The translations under genes were made by a program, and so were the position numbers. The notes beneath the pieces were generated by a model, which did not search any database, was not told the origin of the DNA, and was given only the letters and a program-made list of their open reading frames with translations. Of a stretch of 20,687 nucleotides of DNA, positions 15,369 to 20,687 are shown piece by piece. The DNA comes from a virus. Within the stretch, counting starts at the first letter, position 1. The number at the start of each line of letters is the position of its first letter. The stretch spans positions 1 through 20,687 of the IMG/VR virus record IMGVR_UViG_3300006868_002106; one strand, given 5' to 3'.

Positions 15369-16402
15369 TAGTTGTCTCCGATTGTCTTGATTGATGATTG
15401 CAGTGAATTGTTCGTGCGACGGAAAGTGTCGAGCGAACTGTCTTTCTCAAGCAGGGCTTGTTCCCCGCCCAGAAATTCAAAAGCCCTTCGATAATCAACC
15501 GGAGGTGTTTTTTGAATCACTTGTATGGACACCCATCCATTGGTGATGGACCGCTCATACTTTTTAACTAGCTCTTTCTTGAGGGAATCACGGTGTGACT
15601 TCAGCTCCTCAAGCTCAGCAAGCGCCGTGTGGTTCAGCACTTCGATCTCATTGATCTTTCCCTGTACATCCGCCAGCTCTGTGAGCTGAGCGTCTTCGAT
15701 CTCCTCGTAGTCAGGCACGAGAGGATCAAGATGCTTTTGCGCCCGCACTGGATCTGCGGCCTCTTCTTGGATGAAGTCGTACCAAGCCTTGTAAAGATCC
15801 AGTCGAGTGACCTTACCCTTGCTTGGCTCTGGCAGTAGGCGACCGTCTAGCTCCTCATCAAGCCAGTCCCAGTTGCGCTGTACTCTGTCGATATGCCACT
15901 GACCTTCGGCCTGAGGATCTTTTGCGAGATAGCACATGAAGTCGCACCAATCGAGATCGCAGACCTCCATGACCATGTAGCACTGCCACAAGTACATGAT
16001 TCGCTTTTCATCAAAGACTGAGTAAGGCGCCTTGGTCCACTTAGGATAGGGACACTTGAACTCACAACCACCCTCGATGCCCACAAGCCCGTCGGGTGAC
16101 GCGGCTAGGAACGTATGCTCTTGATGGGTCACCATGCCAGTTTCTTCGACGCGATAGCGCTTGATCTCTTCCAGCTTGACGCGGGCGTACTCTTCCATCA
16201 TCGAGCCATGCTCAACGGCGGCATTGGTTTGAAACTCAGACTCGGCACCTAGAATCGCTCTCACCTCTTGGCGAACAAGATCCTGAACACTCATGTAGGG
16301 GTGGATGCCTTCGTATGCGGCGCACACACTAGCTTTGATTTTTCCTGCCCGTGCTTTGAGCCACCCCTCAGATCCCTGAGGATGCATTTCGAGGAACGTC
16401 AT
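15368..16402 (-). CDS. YqaJ-type (lambda-exonuclease-like) viral recombination exonuclease
   Basis: 344 residues from ATG 16402, preferred because it forms an ATGA overlap with the upstream stop; a GTG at 16411 would add three residues. Family motifs in order: QGSEGWLKARAGKIKAS near residue 10, EHGSMMEEYA (E64, E70/E71), SPDGLVG (D104), GCEFKCP (E114, K116) and YLWQCYMVMEV (Q140). The D-(10)-E-x-K spacing is that of the lambda exonuclease/YqaJ nuclease core, so it should degrade 5' strands of double-stranded ends using Mg2+. The C-terminal ~130 residues add a helical coiled region (KINEIEVLNHTALAELEELK). It works with the annealing protein encoded just upstream in phage recombination. Confidence 0.93.
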   Translation of the reverse strand: MTFLEMHPQGSEGWLKARAGKIKASVCAAYEGIHPYMSVQDLVRQEVRAILGAESEFQTNAAVEHGSMMEEYARVKLEEIKRYRVEETGMVTHQEHTFLAASPDGLVGIEGGCEFKCPYPKWTKAPYSVFDEKRIMYLWQCYMVMEVCDLDWCDFMCYLAKDPQAEGQWHIDRVQRNWDWLDEELDGRLLPEPSKGKVTRLDLYKAWYDFIQEEAADPVRAQKHLDPLVPDYEEIEDAQLTELADVQGKINEIEVLNHTALAELEELKSHRDSLKKELVKKYERSITNGWVSIQVIQKTPPVDYRRAFEFLGGEQALLEKDSSLDTFRRTNNSLQSSIKTIGDN

Positions 16403-17061
16403 ACCTTCCACCCTTTCTTATCGCAGATCTCAGCCCATCGGTTCTGGTTGTAATCCTCCAGACCCAACTGGGTTAGCTTGCGATTGAAGCGGTCAAAGAT
16501 TTTTTGAGCGGCGCTCTTGTTGCGGGACTGCTGTATCTTTTCCCACGTATCTTCACGCCATAGCCGCTCTACCCGATCTCGTGTTGCTTCCTCCACAACA
16601 ATCTGCTCGTCAGGAAGTAGCTCTTCCTGAACTGCTTCAGCGGCAACCTCCTCTTGGGCTTTCGACTTAATCCAGAGCTGATGGCCCAGACCAAACTCAG
16701 CCATCGCCTTTACACGACAGCGTTGCTTTGTAGTGTTGATCTGTCCACTGTTTGGGTTGCGGATGGGGCCGGAGAAATCTCTAACAAAGAGAGAGGTAAT
16801 TTGCGTATGAGGCCCGATGGTCATGCGGCATCTAACTTCAGCCGTGCCGTCGTTGAAGTAGTGTACTTCCCTGCCCTCAGGATCTTCGGTGAACTCCCAA
16901 GTGTATTCAGGAAATGATTCCATCATGAGAGCGTGAGCGTTCATCCACGGCAAGATGCTTAGAGACGTTCCGTCTTCTAGAACTTCTTTTTCCGTGAGCT
17001 GATCGGAAATATCTATTGCAGAAAGCCGAGTCCAGATAGACTCTTTGGTGAGCTGATCCAT
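16399..17061 (-). CDS. Single-strand annealing protein, DUF1071/Sak3-like
   Basis: 220 residues. INTTKQRCRVKAMAEFGLGH (residues 108-127) is the hallmark core of the DUF1071 annealing proteins (usual form 'IN.A.QRC..KA.A..GLG'), preceded by SILPWMNAHALMMESFPEY, the family's start motif, and by strands VRCRMTIGPHT and ITSLFVRDF. The C-terminal third is acidic then basic and helical (RDRVERLWREDTWEKIQQSR), perhaps a partner-binding tail. It should coat 3' strands produced by the neighbouring exonuclease and pair complementary strands. Start ATG 17061 has ACACGGAAG 8 bases upstream. First gene of the coupled recombination set, 63 bases after the 51-residue gene. Confidence 0.88.
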   Translation of the reverse strand: MDQLTKESIWTRLSAIDISDQLTEKEVLEDGTSLSILPWMNAHALMMESFPEYTWEFTEDPEGREVHYFNDGTAEVRCRMTIGPHTQITSLFVRDFSGPIRNPNSGQINTTKQRCRVKAMAEFGLGHQLWIKSKAQEEVAAEAVQEELLPDEQIVVEEATRDRVERLWREDTWEKIQQSRNKSAAQKIFDRFNRKLTQLGLEDYNQNRWAEICDKKGWKV

Positions 17062-17069
17062 GTGTATCT

Positions 17070-17107
17070 TCCGTGTAATTCATCCCTGTAATTACACTAA
17101 AATTACA
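17070..17107 (-). promoter_or_regulatory. Leader of the annealing protein: hairpin with CsrA-consensus loop plus ACACGGA at the ribosome site; also a palindromic operator candidate
   Basis: On the minus strand GTGTAATT (17097-17090) pairs with AATTACAC (17080-17073) around the 9-base loop ACAGGGATG. The loop with its closing U reads UACAGGGAUG, identical to the middle ten bases of the CsrA SELEX consensus RUACARGGAUGU. ACACGGA (17076-17070) follows, over the ribosome site. At the DNA level TGTAATTACA (17087-17096) is a perfect palindrome, with more TGTAATT half sites at 17074-17080 and (inverted) 17101-17107, so a protein operator is also possible. A weak promoter (TTGAAA at 17128-17123) would start inside the hairpin. 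Confidence 0.6.
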
Positions 17108-17124
17108 TCAGCTAAATGATAATT

Positions 17125-17280
17125 TCAACACTCAGATTTGTTTTTAGACGCTAATACTTCTAGAGTTTTCGCAAATTCTTCATCGGTCGGCTCGCAATCG
17201 CCATCAGTTTTCACTTTTTTGTAGAGTGCGGCTCTAAGCACGGCGATAAACTCGGCGTTACTCAGTCGGTGTTTTCTCAT
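17125..17280 (-). CDS. 51-residue basic protein, unknown function
   Basis: MRKHRLSNAEFIAVLRAALY followed by a Lys/Asp/Glu-rich helical end (PTDEEFAKTLEVLASKNKSEC). ATG 17280 has AAGGGAAG just upstream, and the gene overlaps the 3' end of the repressor-like gene by 23 bases in another frame, so translation is probably coupled. It is short, basic at its start and probably all-helical. Small proteins in this place can be excisionases, antirepressors or regulators, but nothing in the sequence decides. It fills what would otherwise be a gap between the repressor and the recombination genes. Confidence 0.65.
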   Translation of the reverse strand: MRKHRLSNAEFIAVLRAALYKKVKTDGDCEPTDEEFAKTLEVLASKNKSEC

Positions 17281-17692
17281 TTGCGCTTCCCTTAAAGAAT
17301 CTTCGGAGATTTTTCATGAAAGCTTCCATGTTTTTATCATCCTCGAAACCAATTAAAACCAATACTGAAAGTTGCTCTGCTGACAAATCAATTCCGTATT
17401 CGTCTTCAAAATTTTTACATCTAACCAATAAAGTTGTGAGCTGTTTTTCCGTTATGTTTAGCCCACGGCTTTCTCCGTTTACCCACTGATATAAGTCTAT
17501 ATCGAAGATATCGCAGAATTTTATAGCCATATCTAAATTCTTTGGCAGTGACCCCTCCAGCCAAGCGGCGGCACTTGCATTAGAGCATTTGATTCTGTTT
17601 TTTATATATGACGCTCTGCCCCATCTAGCGATTCCCTTTTTATCAAACTCTTTATTGAGGAAATCGGCGCGGGTTTCTTTGTCCCAAGCCAT
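17258..17692 (-). CDS. HTH transcription regulator, probable lysogeny repressor
   Basis: 144 residues. Residues ~24-62 form a helix-turn-helix region of the lambda-repressor-like type (GRASYIKNRIKCSNASAAAW, then LEGSLPKNLDMAIKFCDIF), followed by DLYQWVNGE, common in phage and Vibrio-type regulators. The C-terminal half (LTTLLVRCKNFEDEYGIDLS; AEQLSVLVLIG) is helical and probably dimerising. There is no S24/LexA-type Ala-Gly cleavage site or Ser-Lys pair, so RecA-triggered self-cleavage is not expected. It is divergent from the replication genes with a shared control region. Start ATG 17692 has ACACGGA 9 bases upstream. A Cro-type or CII-type regulator is the alternative. Confidence 0.75.
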   Translation of the reverse strand: MAWDKETRADFLNKEFDKKGIARWGRASYIKNRIKCSNASAAAWLEGSLPKNLDMAIKFCDIFDIDLYQWVNGESRGLNITEKQLTTLLVRCKNFEDEYGIDLSAEQLSVLVLIGFEDDKNMEAFMKNLRRFFKGSANEKTPTE

Positions 17693-17708
17693 AAATACTA
17701 ATCCGTGT
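17693..17708 (-). promoter_or_regulatory. Repressor leader with ACACGGA over the ribosome site
   Basis: On the minus strand ACACGGA (17708-17702) lies 9 bases before ATG 17692. The segment AGTATTTATG leading into the start is identical to that of the integrase leader, so the two leaders look related. It provides the ribosome site and is a candidate target of the phage CsrA-like protein. Confidence 0.55.
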
Positions 17709-17719
17709 GATAGAGGATC

Positions 17720-17748
17720 TTTTTAACCGACTAAAGATATTTTGTCCA
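17720..17748 (-). promoter_or_regulatory. Leftward promoter for repressor and downstream genes
   Basis: On the minus strand TGGACA (17748-17743) is followed after exactly 17 bases by TAAAAA (17725-17720), giving 5/6 and 4/6 matches to sigma-70 boxes. Start of transcription would fall near 17713, leaving a ~20-base leader that contains the ACACGGA site. Confidence 0.5.
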
Positions 17749-17759
17749 TAGGTTGACAA
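17742..17759. promoter_or_regulatory. Candidate repressor operator at the divergent switch
   Basis: TTGTC (17742-17746) and GACAA (17755-17759) are an inverted pair with 8 bases between. The site covers the -35 boxes of both predicted divergent promoters, the position expected for the operator of the adjacent HTH protein. Only one such site is evident. Confidence 0.45.
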
Positions 17760-17781
17760 CGCCTTAAATGTAGCTTTCAAT
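17753..17781 (+). promoter_or_regulatory. Rightward promoter for replication genes
   Basis: TTGACA (17753-17758) is a perfect -35 box; 17 bases later TTCAAT (17776-17781) is a 4/6 -10 box. Transcription would begin near 17788, about 40 bases before the replication protein start. Its -35 overlaps the candidate operator. Confidence 0.5.
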
Positions 17782-17828
17782 TTTCGTCCTTGGGTGTAAA
17801 TTCTCATCTGCTTAATACATGGACTAGT

Positions 17829-18518
17829 ATGATCTTTAAGCCTGCGTCACAGACCTGTCGTCACTATACAAAACTGCCCAACAATCTCCTCCGTGACCGA
17901 GACCTAACGCCAGAGGCTATCGGCCTACTCTGCTATCTGCTCTCTCATATAGACAACTGGCGGGTCACTCAGTCTCAACTGTCGAAGCACTTTTCCTGTA
18001 CTCCAGCTCGCATCCGAAACATTGCCGACTGTTTAGAGCAGAGCGGGTATATCCGTCGGGTCCGATACGTTGAAGAGGGCAAAACTGTCTTTGACTGGGA
18101 AGTGTACGACGAAAAACAGTTGCCAGTTTGCAAAAAAGCAGATGTCGAAAATCGACAAGTGGATATTCCACATGTGGAAAATCAAGAGCAAAGAATAACT
18201 ATAGAGAAAGAAGAAACATCTAATAAGAATAACCATTGGAAAGAAGACCTCCTCAACTCATGTCCTGAAGGTATTCCTAAACAGGCATGGCAGTTGTGGT
18301 GGGATCACAAGGCTGGCAGTCGCAAGCCATCTAAGAACACCGTCACTCGCCAAACACACGACTTCAAGGAAATGGCTAAGCATGGCTATGACCTGAGGGA
18401 ACTCATCCCCTTCTCTATCTCACGGGGATGGCAACGGATAGGGAGTCCTGACTGGGACTCTCTGGATCGCTTCAAGAACATAAGTCGAAACGACGATCTA
18501 CTAGCTGAGGTTAAGTAA
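17829..18518 (+). CDS. Replication initiation protein (winged HTH, DnaT/O-like)
   Basis: Start taken as ATG 17829 (229 residues, GGA six bases upstream); a TTG at 17790 would extend it by 13 residues but lies next to the predicted transcription start. The N-terminal ~90 residues are a winged helix of the phage replication type (LPNNLLRDRDLTPEAIGLLC; LSKHFSCTPARIRNIADCLE; GYIRRVRY). A polar linker follows. The C-terminal ~70 residues resemble DnaT-like or lambda O-like ends (AWQLWWDHKAGSRKPS; LIPFSISRGWQRIGSPDW). It should bind the phage origin and help load the helicase encoded next; genes overlap as TAATG. The origin may lie within this gene, as in lambda O, but no clear iterons were found. 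Confidence 0.8.
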   Translation: MIFKPASQTCRHYTKLPNNLLRDRDLTPEAIGLLCYLLSHIDNWRVTQSQLSKHFSCTPARIRNIADCLEQSGYIRRVRYVEEGKTVFDWEVYDEKQLPVCKKADVENRQVDIPHVENQEQRITIEKEETSNKNNHWKEDLLNSCPEGIPKQAWQLWWDHKAGSRKPSKNTVTRQTHDFKEMAKHGYDLRELIPFSISRGWQRIGSPDWDSLDRFKNISRNDDLLAEVK

Positions 18519-20359
18519 TGGATATACGCGCTTTGTCGCAAGAACTAGGGAGACATGCACATCAAATATGTCTAGAGATTTTTCCTGACGGGGTCGTTGA
18601 GTCAGGTTGTTACAAGGTAGGAAGTGTTGACGGCGACAGGGGACGCAGTCTTTCCGTTTATTTACATGGTGATAAGTGTGGCAAGTGGATCGACTTTGCC
18701 ACGGGTGACTCTGGCGACATGCTGGACCTCATCCAACAAAGCAGGAACGTGTCTCTGACTGAGGCAATGGACTGGGGGGCAAAGCGATACAGCATCAGGG
18801 AGTTTGCGGCCAAGCCAAAAATTTCTCCGGCGGCAAAAAAGAAATACATCCTCCCCACCCCACCACCACAGAGCAACAACGCTTACATACATGAGTACAT
18901 GGAGAGTCGTGGGTTCAGGGATGTGGGGGAGGTGTACTTCCGGCACAAGATTTATGAGACGCAGTCACGGGGTGGTCTGGATGTGGTGTTTCAGTACTTC
19001 GATCCCGACGGCAAGCTCGTGTTCATCAAGAACAAGCCCATCAATTACGACGGGCATCCCATGCCACAGAAAGATACCCGCCCGATCCTGTACGGGTGGC
19101 ACACCATGCCCAAGGACAGTCGCAAGCTTTGGATTGTTGAGGGTGAGTGGGACCAGATAGCGGCGAGCGAGCTTGGCTTCCCTGCTCTGTCGGTTCCCTT
19201 CGGTGGTGGCAAGGGACGCAAGCAACTCAACTGGATCGAGCAGGAGTTCGAGAACCTCAAGCGGTTCGAAGAGATCATCATCGCCACTGACATGGATGAA
19301 GAGGGTGAGCTTGCGGCTGAGGAAATTAAGAAGCGATTCGGTGACCGGTGCTACCGCATCACTCTGCCCACCAAAGACATCAACGAGCTACTGCAAAAGC
19401 AGGGTTATGACGGCGCCAGAACTGTCCTCGAGGCGGCGTATGAAGACGCCCGATGGCAAGACCCAGACACCCTGCATTCTGTTATGGAATTCAAGGAGCG
19501 AGTTGATGCCATCTTCGAGAACTCCAACTCCGACACGATGGGCTTTCGTTCCGGCTGGGAAAAGCTGGATGAGGAGGACATCAGGTTCCGGCCATCGGAA
19601 CTATGGGGACTTACCGGCATTAACGGACACGGCAAGTCAATGTGGTTGGGCCAGCTTTGCTTGAACGCCATCGAGCAGGGTAACAAGGTTCTGATCTGTT
19701 CGCCGGAGATGACGCCCGAAAGATTACTGCACAGGATGCTACGTCAGGCCGGCGGGTCAGAGCATCCGCCGGAGGCATACCGCGACAAGCTACTGGGCTG
19801 GCTCGAGGGCAACCTCTGGCTGTACGAAGACAGGATTACACCCAGCGCCAAAAAGCTGTTGGCTTGCTTTGAGTACGCCTACGCCCGCTACGGCATCAAC
19901 GTATTTGTTGTGGACTCACTGACCAACATGGTTGATCAGCAGGACTACTCAGCCCAGCAGAAGTTTGTCGAGACACTCGTTCACTTTAAGCAGACCACCG
20001 CATCCACAATTTTTCTGGTCACTCACTCTCGAAAGGGTGACGACGAGAACACCGCCCCCAACAAGTTCGACGTCAAGGGTTCCGGCTCTGTTACGGACCT
20101 TGCCGACGGCTTCATGTCGTTGTGGAAAAACAAACGGAAGGCAGACCACCTCGAGCAGGCGGCGATCCTCAACGAGGAACCTGACGAGAAGTTTGTGAAG
20201 CAGTGGGACGTGTACCTCGAGATCCTGAAGAACCGGAACGGGGGTTATGAGGGTCGGGTCGGGTTTCAGTTTGATCCACGTTGCTTGCAGTACCAAGAGC
20301 GCCGGAGTCAAACAGCCAAGTATTACATCAACTATTCGAAGGAGAAGACCAATGGATAA
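18518..20359 (+). CDS. Primase-helicase (T7 gp4/Twinkle-like)
   Basis: 613 residues. Residues 1-90 correspond to a degenerate CHC2 zinc-binding region (LSVYLHGDKCGKWIDFATGD, then SGDMLDLI) with only three cysteines (18, 31, 54) and no CxxC pairs. TOPRIM motifs: VEGEWD (E208) and IIIATDMDEEG (D258, D260). RecA-like helicase: Walker A GINGHGKS (367-374), SPEMTPERLLHRML, Walker B NVFVVDSLTN (D466) and FLVTHSRKGD (H503). It should unwind phage DNA 5'-3' as a hexamer and make primers if the TOPRIM half is active. The ribosome site GAGG precedes ATG 18518, which overlaps the upstream stop. The next gene overlaps by 8 bases. Confidence 0.95.
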   Translation: MDIRALSQELGRHAHQICLEIFPDGVVESGCYKVGSVDGDRGRSLSVYLHGDKCGKWIDFATGDSGDMLDLIQQSRNVSLTEAMDWGAKRYSIREFAAKPKISPAAKKKYILPTPPPQSNNAYIHEYMESRGFRDVGEVYFRHKIYETQSRGGLDVVFQYFDPDGKLVFIKNKPINYDGHPMPQKDTRPILYGWHTMPKDSRKLWIVEGEWDQIAASELGFPALSVPFGGGKGRKQLNWIEQEFENLKRFEEIIIATDMDEEGELAAEEIKKRFGDRCYRITLPTKDINELLQKQGYDGARTVLEAAYEDARWQDPDTLHSVMEFKERVDAIFENSNSDTMGFRSGWEKLDEEDIRFRPSELWGLTGINGHGKSMWLGQLCLNAIEQGNKVLICSPEMTPERLLHRMLRQAGGSEHPPEAYRDKLLGWLEGNLWLYEDRITPSAKKLLACFEYAYARYGINVFVVDSLTNMVDQQDYSAQQKFVETLVHFKQTTASTIFLVTHSRKGDDENTAPNKFDVKGSGSVTDLADGFMSLWKNKRKADHLEQAAILNEEPDEKFVKQWDVYLEILKNRNGGYEGRVGFQFDPRCLQYQERRSQTAKYYINYSKEKTNG

Positions 20360-20687
20360 CGAGCGCTTTGCTAGGGACATTCGCGAAGCTGGTGCTGAAG
20401 TACAGACAGCGGAGGTAAATCTAGCTACGGCTGAAGCCACAGAGAAACGGACAGCCGCGAAGTTGATGTTCATCGCTGAGAACCAGCACGGACACAAGAC
20501 TGTTGCGGCCCAGACCAAGTGGGCAGATGACCAGCAGGAAATGTTTGATGCGCGTGTTGCTAGAGGCACTGCCAAAGGCGCTCTCGCGGCGGCTAAGCAG
20601 AACGCACTGGCGGCAGAGGTGGCATTCAAAACGTGGCAGACAGAGATGGCTACCACACGGGCAGAGATGAGGACATTGATGGGATGA
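20352..20687 (+). CDS. Small helical protein of the replication operon, unknown function
   Basis: 111 residues from ATG 20352, which overlaps the helicase stop (ATGGATAA); the frame runs further back but without need of an earlier start. It is Ala/Glu/Lys-rich and almost wholly helical (ERFARDIREAGAEVQTAEVN; AKGALAAAKQNALAAEVAFK), ending TEMATTRAEMRTLMG. Heptad-like spacing suggests a helical hairpin or coiled-coil dimer. There is no catalytic motif. Ends at the last base of the window. Its place after the primase-helicase suggests a replication accessory, but that is only context. Confidence 0.75.
   Translation: MDNERFARDIREAGAEVQTAEVNLATAEATEKRTAAKLMFIAENQHGHKTVAAQTKWADDQQEMFDARVARGTAKGALAAAKQNALAAEVAFKTWQTEMATTRAEMRTLMG

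Noticed and set aside
16403-16411. GTG start of the exonuclease at 16411
   Set aside because: ATG 16402 makes an ATGA junction with the upstream stop like that of the DUF6447-like gene; GTG is rarer and gains only three residues. Not excluded.
17790-17828. TTG start of the replication protein at 17790
   Set aside because: It would sit at the predicted transcription start, with no room for a ribosome site; ATG 17829 starts just before the conserved winged-helix region.
20247-20351. Upstream extension of the last gene
   Set aside because: It lies within the helicase gene in another frame; ATG 20352 overlaps the helicase stop as in the other coupled genes.
19949-20656. 235-codon minus-strand open frame opposite the helicase
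   Set aside because: It lies antisense to the conserved helicase motifs and spans two plus-strand genes; its Ala/Val/Leu/Ser-rich product is typical of the antisense of GC-rich code.
1-20687. CRISPR arrays, insertion sequences, complete RNA genes
   Set aside because: No regularly spaced repeats, transposase motifs or full tRNA/rRNA genes were seen; the only tandem repeat is coding.

Overview
This window is part of a temperate tailed-phage genome. The phage appears to be in its unintegrated form: an intact attachment site (the 3' half of a tRNA-Gly(GCC) gene, 13089-13136) lies beside a tyrosine integrase, and phage genes continue on both sides with no bacterial DNA. The tRNA fragment resembles gammaproteobacterial glyV-type tRNA-Gly, and a good IHF site lies next to it. 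A gammaproteobacterial or related proteobacterial host is therefore likely, but this is inference.

Layout. (1) 1-13004, plus strand: the end of the late, virion-gene operon. It holds the C-terminal part of a tail-tip/host-specificity protein, a GNAT-like protein, two related helical proteins, an Ala/Gly-repeat membrane protein, a coiled-coil protein, a 2573-residue giant protein with an HExxH protease-like motif and polyvalent-protein-like C-terminal regions, and a small membrane-anchored coiled-coil protein. The order recalls the internal/ejected protein block of podoviruses. (2) 13005-13250: attP, with an IHF site, inverted repeats, the tRNA 3' half and a terminator just after the CCA. (3) 13251-17692, minus strand: integrase, a DUF6447-like small protein, a CsrA-like protein with two insertions, a small protein with an SSB-type acidic tail, a YqaJ-type exonuclease, a DUF1071/Sak3-like annealing protein, a 51-residue protein and an HTH repressor-like regulator. 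The recombination genes are tightly coupled (ATGA and TAATG junctions). (4) 17693-17828: a divergent control region with overlapping promoters and a candidate operator. (5) 17829-20687, plus strand: a replication initiator-like protein, a T7 gp4-like primase-helicase and a helical protein of unknown function.

The most notable result is a possible phage-encoded post-transcriptional circuit. The CsrA-like protein keeps the equivalents of the CsrA RNA-contact residues. Three leftward leaders (integrase, annealing protein, repressor) each carry ACACGGA 8-9 bases before the ATG, which overlaps the ribosome binding site and looks like a CsrA target. The annealing-protein leader also has an 8-bp hairpin whose 9-base loop nearly equals the known CsrA consensus, and the integrase leader can fold so that its start codon is paired. 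This suggests that the phage's own CsrA-like protein co-ordinates lysogeny, recombination and integration at the mRNA level.
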